Origin: an uncultured Draconibacterium sp.
GTDB lineage: Bacteria > Bacteroidota > Bacteroidia > Bacteroidales > Prolixibacteraceae
Assembly (NCBI RefSeq): GCF_913060805.1
Contig: NZ_CAJXTC010000027.1
Location: forward strand, 1-64,000
DNA length: 64,000 nt
Reading direction: 5' to 3'
Shown: positions 34,842-43,194 of the stretch, piece by piece
How the letters are laid out: every line of letters starts with the position of its first letter
How positions within the stretch are numbered: position 1 is the stretch's first letter
Position numbers and translations under genes: made by a program
Notes under the pieces: generated by a model
Told to the model about the DNA's origin: nothing
The model's database searches: none
Seen by the model: only the letters and a program-made list of their open reading frames with translations

Positions 34842-35861
34842 ATGGAAAATCTCGATTGGAAAAACATTGGGTTTGGATACCGTGACACGGACTATAACGT
34901 TCGTTGCTATTACCGCGACGGCAAGTGGGGAGAACTTGAAATCAGCTCATCAAACGTCATTAATATTCACATGTCGGCAACGGCATTGCATTATGGACAG
35001 GAAGCTTTTGAAGGACTAAAAGCCTTTAAAGGAAAAGATGGAAAGGTCAGGGTCTTCCGCATGGATGAAAATGCCAAACGTATGCAAAATTCTGCCGATG
35101 GTATTCTGATGCAGAAACTTCCGGTTGAGAAATTTCAGGAGGCCGTTCGAATGGCTGTTAAAATGAATGAGCGTTTTGTTCCGCCCTACGAATCGGGTGC
35201 GGCATTGTACATTCGTCCGCTGTTAATTGGTACCGGACCACAAATTGGTGTTGCTCCGGCCGAAGAGTACCTGTTTATGGTATTTGTTATGCCTGTTGGT
35301 CCTTATTTCCCTGAAGGATTTAAACCTACCAACCTGGTAATTTATCGCGAATTCGACCGCGCTGCTCCGCAAGGAACAGGAAAATATAAAGTTGGCGGAA
35401 ACTACGCTGCCAGTATGTACGAAGGCAAAAAAGCCAAGAAAAACGGTTTCTCGGCTGTACTTTATCTCGACAGTAAAGAGAAAAAATACATCGACGAATG
35501 TGGACCGGCCAACTTCTTTGGCATAAAAAACAACACTTACATTACTCCGGAATCAGCTTCTATTCTTCCATCGATCACCAACAAAAGCCTTATTGTTTTG
35601 GCCGAAGAAATGGGATTGAACGTTGAGCGCCGCAGAGTTCCGTACGAAGAACTGGCAGAGTTTGACGAAGTAGGAGCTTGTGGAACCGCTGCAGTAATTT
35701 CGCCAATTAAAGGTATTTACGACAACGACAACGACAAGTGGTTCAAGTACGGCAACCAGGAAGAAGCCGGCGAATGGTCGACAAAATTATACAACAAATT
35801 GCGCGCTATTCAATATGGCGACGAGCCCGACACACACGGTTGGGTGGAGATAATTGAGTAA
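34842..35861 (+). CDS. ilvE: Branched-chain amino acid aminotransferase
   Basis: A 339-aa fold-type IV PLP enzyme transferring the amino group of Val, Leu and Ile. It has HYGQEAFEGLKAFKG near the N-terminus, RPLLIGTGPQIGV, and the PLP Lys in GTGKYKVGGNYAAS. ECGPANFFGI and GACGTAAVISPI are the closing PLP-contact motifs. The length and the KVGGNYA pattern fit the larger BCAT class (mitochondrial-like). I start at ATG 34842; the in-frame extension from 34782 reads through the leader. A TTACTTTG sequence near 34776 may be part of its promoter. Confidence 0.95.
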   Translation: MENLDWKNIGFGYRDTDYNVRCYYRDGKWGELEISSSNVINIHMSATALHYGQEAFEGLKAFKGKDGKVRVFRMDENAKRMQNSADGILMQKLPVEKFQEAVRMAVKMNERFVPPYESGAALYIRPLLIGTGPQIGVAPAEEYLFMVFVMPVGPYFPEGFKPTNLVIYREFDRAAPQGTGKYKVGGNYAASMYEGKKAKKNGFSAVLYLDSKEKKYIDECGPANFFGIKNNTYITPESASILPSITNKSLIVLAEEMGLNVERRRVPYEELAEFDEVGACGTAAVISPIKGIYDNDNDKWFKYGNQEEAGEWSTKLYNKLRAIQYGDEPDTHGWVEIIE

Positions 35862-35868
35862 AAACGGG

Positions 35869-35892
35869 TTAAGCGGATTATATCCGCTTTTA
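35869..35892 (+). terminator. First hairpin after ilvE
   Basis: AAGCGGAT (35871-35878) pairs with ATCCGCTT (35882-35889) and is followed by TTT, 9 nt after the stop. A small GCGGTTACAAACCGC hairpin follows at about 35899. Confidence 0.55.
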
Positions 35893-35928
35893 ACAATGCG
35901 GTTACAAACCGCAGAACCCAAAAGATAT

Positions 35929-35958
35929 AAAGCTTCGAAAAAATTCGGAGCTTTTTTT
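35929..35958 (+). terminator. Second ilvE terminator
   Basis: AAGCTTCGAA pairs with TTCGGAGCTT with one mismatch and is followed by seven T. It is the stronger of the two terminators in this gap. Confidence 0.75.
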
Positions 35959-36020
35959 ATTTATACTGTAACTATCTCAAAACTTATCCGTCGTATGTTA
36001 CGAACGAGGTTCAGAAACAA

Positions 36021-36506
36021 ATGACAATTACCGAATATAACCTTGCAGTTGACAATTACTCAGATCGTCTGTACCGCTTTGTACTGAAAAGTATAAAAGA
36101 TGTGCATATGGCTGAAGATATTGTGCAGGATAGTTTCGAGAAATTGTGGAAGAACCGCGAGAATGTGGATGGCACGAAAGTAAAATCGTACCTTTTTACC
36201 ACTGCCTACCACACGATGATTGACCGCATTCGAAAGGAAAAACGTTCGGCGTTTACTGAAGATTTGAGCTTGCCGGAAGAAGGCCGCGAAGGCAATTATT
36301 CCGACTTGAGCGAAATACTGACTGAAGCCGTAAACAAACTACCGGAGATTCAACGAATGGTAGTGTTGTTGCGCGATTACGAAGGATACAACTACCAGGA
36401 AATTGGCGAGCTGACGAATTTAAGCGAGTCGCAGGTGAAGGTGTATATTTATCGTGCAAGGTTGTTTTTGAAGAAATATATTGGCAGCATTGAGGCTGTG
36501 GCATAA
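36021..36506 (+). CDS. ECF-type RNA polymerase sigma factor
   Basis: A 161-aa sigma-70 family factor of the extracytoplasmic-function group. Region 2 is at about 10-75 (HMAEDIVQDSFEKLWKNREN). Region 4 is at about 100-155 (LPEIQRMVVLLRDYEGYNYQ, then LTNLSESQVKVYIYRAR). It lacks region 3. The next gene encodes a one-helix membrane protein and the third an outer-membrane barrel, giving a sigma/anti-sigma/target unit. It likely responds to envelope signals through the second gene product. Confidence 0.9.
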   Translation: MTITEYNLAVDNYSDRLYRFVLKSIKDVHMAEDIVQDSFEKLWKNRENVDGTKVKSYLFTTAYHTMIDRIRKEKRSAFTEDLSLPEEGREGNYSDLSEILTEAVNKLPEIQRMVVLLRDYEGYNYQEIGELTNLSESQVKVYIYRARLFLKKYIGSIEAVA

Positions 36507-36548
36507 CCCCTCAAACTCGCCTAAAGGGGAAAAGGAGAAAGGACGGAC

Positions 36549-37589
36549 ATGAAGGAGATTAACAGAACAAATTACGAAGCATATTTTATCGATTACCTCG
36601 AGGGGAACCTCGATGAAGGGATGATCGATAGCTTTATTGCGTTTCTGAAAGCGAACCCCGACCTGAAACAAGAACTGGAACTTTATGAGCCAATTTCGTT
36701 GGAGCCTGAAAAGATTGCGTTCAGCAATAAAACAGAACTTTATAAAAGCAATTTCGATAATGAAGAAGCTTTTGACAATGCTGCGATTGCATTGCTGGAA
36801 GGCGATTTAAGCGCGAACGAAAAACAGGAGTTTGAAACCTATCTTGCCAGTCATCCCGAAAAGGAAAAACAAGCCGCAGCTTTCCAAAACACCATTTTAA
36901 CAGCTGATGAAAACATCGTTTTTGCGCATAAGAAAAAGCTGTACAAAAAGGCCCCGGGAAAAACTATTCTGCTCTGGACAAGCCGTGTGGCAGCGGTTTT
37001 AGTTCTTGGTCTTGTAATTTTTAACCTTGTAAATCGCAACAATACGGCTGTAGAAAACACTTCGCAGCAAATTGCAGAAGTGGAAAAAGCGCCTCAAAAA
37101 ACCATTGAAGAAACACCGGAAATACTATCTGAGAATAACGAGCAAGTTGAAGAAAATACACCAATCGAAGCTCCTGTTCCTGTAGAAGAGATCAGTCCGA
37201 AAGAACTTATCATCGAAGATAATATTGTTGAAAATAACGCCACTTCGGCTCCAGACGAGTTACTGGCCATGCGCGAAACACTTATCGTTCCTGATGAGAT
37301 GCAACCTATTAACGCCTCCTTAGATGTTGAACAAGCAAACACATCCCTGGCGACAATGTACATCATCTATCCGGCCGAAACTTACGATAATGAAATGCTT
37401 TTGGCCGACCGCGTGAAAGATAAACTCAATTTGCGTAAGATCTCAAAAGCCGGTCTCAATCTGATTGCCAACCTATCCGACGACCGTTTTGAATACGAAA
37501 CCAACGACAACGGGAAAGTAGTAAATTACACGTACGAATCGCGTTTGCTGGCCTTTTCTATTCCGGGTAAAAACGAAGCTGGTGAATAA
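36549..37589 (+). CDS. Putative membrane anti-sigma factor with duplicated N-domain
   Basis: A 346-aa protein with one membrane helix at about 139-161 (TILLWTSRVAAVLVLGLVIF). The cytoplasmic part contains two similar modules. YEAYFIDYLEGNLDEG...FLKANPDL...KTELYK covers about 9-66, and FDNAAIALLEGDLSAN...YLASHPEK...KKKLYK covers about 75-133. The periplasmic part has an acidic Glu/Pro-rich stretch (about 170-225) and an ordered C-terminus. No zinc-finger or FecR domain is visible, so the anti-sigma role is inferred from position 42 nt after the sigma gene and from the helix layout. Confidence 0.65.
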   Translation: MKEINRTNYEAYFIDYLEGNLDEGMIDSFIAFLKANPDLKQELELYEPISLEPEKIAFSNKTELYKSNFDNEEAFDNAAIALLEGDLSANEKQEFETYLASHPEKEKQAAAFQNTILTADENIVFAHKKKLYKKAPGKTILLWTSRVAAVLVLGLVIFNLVNRNNTAVENTSQQIAEVEKAPQKTIEETPEILSENNEQVEENTPIEAPVPVEEISPKELIIEDNIVENNATSAPDELLAMRETLIVPDEMQPINASLDVEQANTSLATMYIIYPAETYDNEMLLADRVKDKLNLRKISKAGLNLIANLSDDRFEYETNDNGKVVNYTYESRLLAFSIPGKNEAGE

Positions 37590-37661
37590 ATTTGAAATTT
37601 CCCTGTAACTTTTAAAACCAGCAGTCCGTCACAGCATCAGAAACATTTAAACGAAAAGACA

Positions 37662-38597
37662 ATGAAACAATTATTGACACTAATTTTATGTTGCGCACTA
37701 AGCACAAATCTATTCGCACAAACCGATACCACTGAGGTTAAAGTATTAAAAAAGAATGTAGTTACTGTTGTTGAGGACGACGATAAAGTACAGGTTGTTG
37801 TTGGCGACGGCGTTGAAGTTATTACCGACGACTGGGGCGACACGACTCATGTGCGCATTGGCCGTCGTACATTTAAAGTTATCGAAGGCCATAACGGAAC
37901 TTACGTTAGAGTTGAAAAAGATGAAAATCGCCAGAAATGGTCGGGACGATTTAATCCACACTGGGCAGGCCTTGAAGTTGGTGTAAACATTATGACCGGA
38001 ACAGATTATTCAATCTACGATGGCGATTACGAAGACTTTGGCGATTTTCTTGATTTGAATCCGGGCAAATCGTTATCCTGGAACCTGAACTTTGCCGAAT
38101 TCGCATTTAAAAACGAACGCAAAACATTTGGTGTGGTAACCGGTCTTGGTTTGAGTTTTAACGACTATACTTTTAACGATCCTGTAACCATTGAAAAGCT
38201 GGATGGTGGCGGAATGACAGTTCCTGTATACTTACCTAACGACAGCGAAGGCCGCGGAATTAAAAAATCGAAATTGCATGTAAATTATATTACCGCACCT
38301 TTGATGCTTGAAGTGAAAACGCCACTTCGTATGGGTAGTTCTCGTTTGTACCTGGCCGGTGGTGTTATCGGCAGTCTTTACCTGGGCTCGCACACCAAAT
38401 ACAAATATTACAAAGGCGGCAAAGAAAAGTCGAAAAGTGGTTACAACATTAACCAGTGGAAATACGAACTTACCGGACGTATTGGTTTTGGCGACTTCTG
38501 CATTTTTGCCAACTACAGCATGACATCGTTATTTAAAGATGGCAGAGGACCTGAGGCTTATCCATTGATGATCGGCGTTTCGTTCCCGAATATTTAG
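37662..38597 (+). CDS. Outer-membrane beta-barrel protein, PorT-like
   Basis: A 311-aa exported protein with a signal peptide (MKQLLTLILCCALSTNLFAQ). Residues 21-95 form a Val/Asp-rich beta domain (VVTVVEDDDKVQVVVGDGVE). From about 98 the strand pattern (HWAGLEVGVNIM ... WKYELTGRIGFG ... MIGVSFPNI) fits an 8-10 strand barrel. It is probably the effector gene of the sigma/anti-sigma unit. Its function is unknown. A strong terminator follows. Confidence 0.7.
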   Translation: MKQLLTLILCCALSTNLFAQTDTTEVKVLKKNVVTVVEDDDKVQVVVGDGVEVITDDWGDTTHVRIGRRTFKVIEGHNGTYVRVEKDENRQKWSGRFNPHWAGLEVGVNIMTGTDYSIYDGDYEDFGDFLDLNPGKSLSWNLNFAEFAFKNERKTFGVVTGLGLSFNDYTFNDPVTIEKLDGGGMTVPVYLPNDSEGRGIKKSKLHVNYITAPLMLEVKTPLRMGSSRLYLAGGVIGSLYLGSHTKYKYYKGGKEKSKSGYNINQWKYELTGRIGFGDFCIFANYSMTSLFKDGRGPEAYPLMIGVSFPNI

Positions 38598-38622
38598 AAA
38601 TCAAAAAACATATATAACTCAT

Positions 38623-38653
38623 ATCCCCGGTAATTTTTGCCGGGGATTTTTTT
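38623..38653 (+). terminator. Terminator of the sigma-factor unit
   Basis: ATCCCCGG (38623-38630) pairs with CCGGGGAT (38640-38647) and is followed by six T. Confidence 0.9.
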
Positions 38654-38685
38654 GCTTTAACCGTTGCTTCGCGTACATTTAATCC

Positions 38686-39282
38686 GTGGAAATCATTCGT
38701 TTAATACCGCTGATCGGCTTTTTGCTTTTTTGTTTGCAGATTGGCATCCGTGCTTTTGTTTTGCAACGAAAAGGAACACGTTTGTCTGGCGGAAAAAAGC
38801 AGTCCTCAAAAGGAATTAGCACGGTTTTACTTACCGCTTTCTTCGTGGTGTTTTTAAACGAACTGGTTTACAAAGCAGGGCTTATTCGTTTTTCCATCAT
38901 TCCCAACGTACTACAACCTTTACTTGCCGGAAAGATTATTCTGGTGATTAGCGGAATCGTTCTTATTTTATTGGGTAATCTGTTCATGCTGCTTACTTTG
39001 CGTGCATTAAATCAATCGTTACGTTTTGGATTAAACAGGAGCAATTTAGGCAAACTGGTAACTTCCGGAATTTACGCCAGTTCGCGCAATCCGTTTTTTG
39101 TGGCTATCAACTGTTTGTTTGTTGGAATCGGTCTGGTATTTCCCACTCCATTTTTTATCGTAATAAGCTTACTGGCGCTCGTTTCCATACATTTTTTTAT
39201 ATTGAAAGAAGAGCGTTTTATGCACCAAAATTACGGAGAGGAATATAAAAACTATGCAAAAAACGTAAGGCGTTATTTCTGA
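38686..39282 (+). CDS. Isoprenylcysteine methyltransferase-like membrane protein
   Basis: A 198-aa inner-membrane protein with about five helices and a GTG start. The C-terminal part has LVTSGIYASSRNPFFVAINCLFV and ILKEERFMHQNYGEEYKNYA. This is the RHP-type SAM-binding block of the ICMT/phospholipid methyltransferase family, here with the SRNP variant. Bacterial substrates are unknown. The last 10 nt overlap the 3-prime end of the convergent ATPase gene. Confidence 0.8.
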   Translation: MEIIRLIPLIGFLLFCLQIGIRAFVLQRKGTRLSGGKKQSSKGISTVLLTAFFVVFLNELVYKAGLIRFSIIPNVLQPLLAGKIILVISGIVLILLGNLFMLLTLRALNQSLRFGLNRSNLGKLVTSGIYASSRNPFFVAINCLFVGIGLVFPTPFFIVISLLALVSIHFFILKEERFMHQNYGEEYKNYAKNVRRYF

Positions 39283-40481
39283 GTGGCAAACTGATGAAAC
39301 GGCAGCACATGAATCGTTTTATCGTCGCGAATAAATGTGTCAGTTTGGTTTAAAGTTACCAAAGTTCCTTCGTTGAAACCAAAGAATTCCATAGCCTCCA
39401 GCAATCCATTTACTTCCTGCTCCAGCTTATCCTGTTCCAGTGTGGCACACACCTGCACGGCAACTTTCGCCTGATCTTTCCCAAAGCCAATAAAGTCGCA
39501 GTACCCATCTTCTGAAAAATAGAAGATTTCAGTGTATTTCGATTGCAAATACAGAAACACCAGATTTTCGAGCAGCTGCTCCGTTTTTTCGCTGATATTA
39601 AAAGTTGCGGCGCTAACAAAACCCGTGTCGGCCACATATATTTTGCGCGGGTTTACCAGCTGTTTGCGTAGCGAGTAGCTGAATTTTGGAACGTAGTACA
39701 TTAAAAAACCGGTCTCCAGATAATTCAGATAATCTACTGCCGTAGTGGTTGTTTTTATCCCTAAGACGTTCTTTAGCTGGTTTGCGGTAATCATTTCCCC
39801 AACGTGGCGCAGCAAATGCAAACTAAGCCGTTTAAACGCCCTCAAATCCCGAATTCCATTGGTTAATCCAATCTCTCGTACGACAATGTCGTCAAATAAC
39901 TGGCCTAAAAATTCATCACGGTTTGTTTCTGGTATAAAAAAACCGCCTTTTGCCATATAGTCCATCACCGAACTTTCATCCCGCTCCAGCGAATGGAACG
40001 AACAGAATTCATCATACGACAGCGGAGTAATCACTTTGCTGATGTACCTTCCGGTCAAACTTCTGCCCTTTTCATTATTTAGTATTCCGGCATTCGAAGT
40101 TGTGAAAATCACACGAAAGTCTTCATCCAATTTCTGACGGATGTAATCCTGCCAGCCTTCCATAGATGTAATTCCATCTAACAGTAATATTTTGCTTTCA
40201 GCTGCGGCAATGATTTCATCCAGCTTAAAAAAATCGTTCTGATCAAAACCATAAAATCCGGGATGCCGGAAATTAACGTAAAAAGCAGCAGCTGAATACT
40301 GATTTTTTAACTGATACAGCACCGATTTTTTTCCGGTTCGTTTTAAACCGGTTATAATAATTAACTCACTTTTATCATTCTGTATTTGATCAACCAACTC
40401 CCGTTTTATATAAGAACCAATTTGATCAGAAGGAATTTTTTGTGAATCTATAAGTATTTTTAAGTCTGATTTTAAAATCAT
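39273..40481 (-). CDS. AAA ATPase with DUF4143 domain
   Basis: A 402-aa protein of the AAA_14/DUF4143 family. The Walker A is GLKRTGKKS (about 46-54) and the Walker B is KILLLDGI. The C-terminal DUF4143 part has YLNYLETGFLMYYVPKFSYS and the DxGF region (VADTGFVSA). Family members are widespread accessory ATPases of unknown purpose, sometimes seen as toxin-like or regulatory. The gene ends inside the convergent methyltransferase-like gene. A TATATTTG box lies 17 nt upstream. Confidence 0.85.
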   Translation of the reverse strand: MILKSDLKILIDSQKIPSDQIGSYIKRELVDQIQNDKSELIIITGLKRTGKKSVLYQLKNQYSAAAFYVNFRHPGFYGFDQNDFFKLDEIIAAAESKILLLDGITSMEGWQDYIRQKLDEDFRVIFTTSNAGILNNEKGRSLTGRYISKVITPLSYDEFCSFHSLERDESSVMDYMAKGGFFIPETNRDEFLGQLFDDIVVREIGLTNGIRDLRAFKRLSLHLLRHVGEMITANQLKNVLGIKTTTTAVDYLNYLETGFLMYYVPKFSYSLRKQLVNPRKIYVADTGFVSAATFNISEKTEQLLENLVFLYLQSKYTEIFYFSEDGYCDFIGFGKDQAKVAVQVCATLEQDKLEQEVNGLLEAMEFFGFNEGTLVTLNQTDTFIRDDKTIHVLPFHQFATQK

Positions 40482-40497
40482 TACACTCTATTTATTA

Positions 40498-40505
40498 CAA
40501 ATATA
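40498..40505 (-). promoter_or_regulatory. -7 box for the AAA/DUF4143 gene
   Basis: The minus strand reads TATATTTG, an exact TAnnTTTG match, 17 nt before the ATG. The surrounding DNA (40500-40600) is very AT-rich. Confidence 0.5.
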
Positions 40506-40660
40506 TGTTTTTTCTGTTTATTATTATATATTCTTATCTATTATAAATAGATAAGATGAATAATAAGTAAAAACATACAATAAAATCACTAAATACATCA
40601 GCAATACAACGGTTTATGAGTTTCCAAATTCATTCCCCCAAATGAGTGTTTATCCGGAAC

Positions 40661-40700
40661 ATCAATTCGTTTACCCCACCCCTAAAGGGTGCGAATTGAT
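40661..40700. repeat. Hairpin remnant in the 40.5-41.0 kb gap
   Basis: ATCAATTCG (40661-40669) pairs with CGAATTGAT (40692-40700) around an inner CACCCCTAAAGGGTG hairpin. It resembles the three-way-junction repeat at 26689 and is partly decayed. The rest of 40506-40918 shows no gene or clear element. Confidence 0.5.
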
Positions 40701-40918
40701 TATCACTGCTCCTTTGAGGGACGGGGTACTCAGGGAGAATCAATTTGCAGATCGAGGAATATTACTAACGAATCAGAATAGGTAATTAAGAGCAGAATCC
40801 ATTTTACAAGACACAACGCATCATTAGCCCCTTAAAAAAGATCGTTCTGAAAGGAAACAGCCATTAAAAGTAGCCTGTAGAGAATAGCCTGACATCGCAA
40901 CCAGCAAATCAAAAGCCA

Positions 40919-40960
40919 ACAAAAAAGGGATAAAAGCCAATCGGCTCCTATCCCTTTTTC
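40919..40960 (-). terminator. Terminator of the amidohydrolase gene
   Basis: AAAAAAGGGATA (40921-40932) pairs with TATCCCTTTTT (40949-40959), and an inner AGCC/GGCT extends the stem. It lies about 20 nt beyond the minus-strand stop. Confidence 0.8.
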
Positions 40961-40978
40961 ATGAGTGAATATTAATTT

Positions 40979-42613
40979 CTATAACTCAAACACTTTTGCG
41001 CCGGCGCTCCAGGTACTTAGTATTTGCGTGTTTAATACTTCTTTTGGTTGGGCTTTCATCAAATCGGTGTCTAATATTATAAAGTCGGCCCACATTCCCG
41101 GGGTTAAAGCACCCTTCTCATCTTCTTCGAACGATGATTTGGCAGCCCAGCTTGTCATAGCACGCAGCGTTTGTTCGCGTGTAAGTCCCTCATCTTTGTG
41201 CCAGCCACCTTCAGGCCAACCTTCATGATCGGTGCGAAATACCGCCGAATAGAAGGTATACAACGGATAAATATTTTCTACAGGGAAATCGGTTCCGGCT
41301 GGCACCCATCCCAATTGATTTAGCAAGGTTTGATAAGCGTAAGCACCTTTTATACGCTCCGGCCCCAAACGATCTTCAGCCCACGGCATATCGCTGGTGC
41401 AGTGTGTTGGCTGAATGGATGGCACAACGGAAAATTCGGCAAACTTTGTAAAATCATCGTCATTAATGATCTGCGAATGTTCAATTCGCCAGCGACGATC
41501 GTTCTTACCTTTCAAAAACTTGCCGTAGGTATCCAGCATTAAACGGTTACCACCATCGCCAATGGCATGTGTTGCAACCGCAAAATTATTGTCGTAGGCC
41601 AGCTGGCAAATCATATCGTAATACTCCTGCGTTTCAATTTGCAGGCCGGTGTTTCCTTTGTCATCCGAATAATCGGTCATTAGCAATGCACCTCTTGATC
41701 CCAGCGCACCATCGGCATAAATTTTTATGGTATTCACCAACAAACGATCGGTTTTGTAAGCTTCTCCCTTTTTTACAAAATAATCGAAATTCTCCTGCGT
41801 AGGATTCAGCATGGCGTTCACCCGCATTTTTAAGTTGCCGGCTCCCTGCATTTCATCCATCAATAGAATGGTTGACTTATCCAATCCGCAGTCGGTAACC
41901 GATGTCAGTCCGGCAGCAAAACAGTTTTTCTGCGCTTCCAGCAAACCTTTTTCCTGCTGCTCTGGAGTAATTTCCGGAATCAGTTTTCCAACAAATCCCA
42001 TGGCGTTGTCGATCAGAACTCCGGTAGGTTCGCCATTTTTCAGCAACACTTCCCCACCCTGAACTTTGGTGTTTTCCGAAATCCCTGCCAGCTCCAGTAC
42101 TTTCGAGTTGCACCAACCGGCATGTCCGTCAACACGAACCAGGTAAACAGGAATATCGGGGAATAACTCATCCAGCTTTGATTTGTCAGGAAAACGGGTG
42201 TCTTCCCAATCATTCTGATCCCAGCTGCGCCCCAAAATCCATTCGCCACCAAATTTATCGTGGTGTTCTTTTAACAGCGCGTATATTTCGTCCGGACTTT
42301 TTGTTCCGCGCAAATCAGCATATTGCATCAAACCCTGTGCATAACCGTTAAAATGGCAGTGCGCGTCGTTAAAACCCGGGTAAATAAACTTCCCATCAGC
42401 ATCAATAATATTATCCGAATCGTATTTATCAAGAATTTCCTGCGACGAACCAACAGCCACAACTTTCCCATCTTTTACAGCAAATGCCTCGGCAGTTGCA
42501 AACTCCTCATCAACGGTATAAACCATTCCTCCCGAAACAACCAGGTCAACTTTTTCTTTTTTTACACACGATATCATCACAAATAGTAAAATTAATGCCT
42601 TAAAAAATTTCAT
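40979..42613 (-). CDS. Amidohydrolase family lipoprotein, YtcJ-like
   Basis: A 544-aa metal-dependent hydrolase of the YtcJ/Amidohydro_3 group. The lipoprotein signal MKFFKALILLFVMISC places it in the periplasm, which is uncommon for the fold. GFNDAHCHFNGY supplies the metal His pair, and ATHAIGDGGNRLML and RWRIEHSQII supply later His ligands. PAGTDFPVENIYPLYTF is the closing block. The substrate is unknown; family members hydrolyse amides or carbamates. I start at ATG 42613; an in-frame extension to 42637 adds MWLIKKRN. Confidence 0.85.
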   Translation of the reverse strand: MKFFKALILLFVMISCVKKEKVDLVVSGGMVYTVDEEFATAEAFAVKDGKVVAVGSSQEILDKYDSDNIIDADGKFIYPGFNDAHCHFNGYAQGLMQYADLRGTKSPDEIYALLKEHHDKFGGEWILGRSWDQNDWEDTRFPDKSKLDELFPDIPVYLVRVDGHAGWCNSKVLELAGISENTKVQGGEVLLKNGEPTGVLIDNAMGFVGKLIPEITPEQQEKGLLEAQKNCFAAGLTSVTDCGLDKSTILLMDEMQGAGNLKMRVNAMLNPTQENFDYFVKKGEAYKTDRLLVNTIKIYADGALGSRGALLMTDYSDDKGNTGLQIETQEYYDMICQLAYDNNFAVATHAIGDGGNRLMLDTYGKFLKGKNDRRWRIEHSQIINDDDFTKFAEFSVVPSIQPTHCTSDMPWAEDRLGPERIKGAYAYQTLLNQLGWVPAGTDFPVENIYPLYTFYSAVFRTDHEGWPEGGWHKDEGLTREQTLRAMTSWAAKSSFEEDEKGALTPGMWADFIILDTDLMKAQPKEVLNTQILSTWSAGAKVFEL

Positions 42614-42701
42614 ATTTCTTTTTTTGATTAGCCACAAATGTAAGCTTTTCGGGCATATTTTAAAACAGCAAATCCGAAGGGCTTTTCCGACGATATATTA
42701 T

Positions 42702-42709
42702 TATATTTG
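42702..42709 (+). promoter_or_regulatory. -7 promoter box of the haem block
   Basis: TATATTTG at 42702-42709 matches TAnnTTTG exactly, 27 nt before the ATG of the small membrane gene. The -33 element is weak (TTTT at 42683). Confidence 0.5.
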
Positions 42710-42736
42710 CGCGACTTACAGAAACTTAAAAACTAA

Positions 42737-43075
42737 ATGTTTACAGTCGGCATATTTACAACGCATTTCCCCTACCTGGTGTTTATTGCCTGTTATGCCT
42801 GGTTTTTGCTTTTTGGTGTTGAGCAGGCTCATGAAGGGAAAATACAAATTGCCGAAAAATCGATCCAGATCGAGTACCACGTAAATCATGCACATGCCAA
42901 TGCTGAAAGGTCGCTGGCATTTTTCGATCAGCCCGAAATTGATTTTGAAAGCCACAACAATTGCGATAATCTTTGCAGTAATCAAAAGTGGAAAGTCCAT
43001 CAATCGCTCCGCTTTTATGCTAAAGATATAATTCTCGATTCCCTGTTTTGCCGTCCACCGCCTGCCATGGCATAA
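42737..43075 (+). CDS. Small membrane protein at head of haem block
   Basis: A 112-aa protein I do not recognise. One hydrophobic segment (YLVFIACYAWFLLFGV, about 13-28) is followed by an acidic-to-His-rich soluble part (HVNHAHANAERSLAFF) and two Cys (CDNLC). This His/Cys content could bind metal or haem, which is inference only. It has its own promoter-like box and lies 119 nt before the TonB receptor gene, on the same strand. It could also be a chance frame; gene-like promoter placement is the main support. Confidence 0.5.
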   Translation: MFTVGIFTTHFPYLVFIACYAWFLLFGVEQAHEGKIQIAEKSIQIEYHVNHAHANAERSLAFFDQPEIDFESHNNCDNLCSNQKWKVHQSLRFYAKDIILDSLFCRPPPAMA

Positions 43076-43194
43076 AGCTTTATGATAAAGAAATTTACCT
43101 CCATTTCTCCAATAGGAATGACCCTTTTATCTATTCTGTGAAAAAATTAACAAAATTCGTTATATTTTGTTAAGTGGATGAACAACTTAAAAAA

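Noticed and set aside
43072-43083. Perfect palindrome ATAAAGCTTTAT after the small membrane gene
   Set aside because: Twelve bases of AT-rich symmetry can arise by chance and no supporting element is near.
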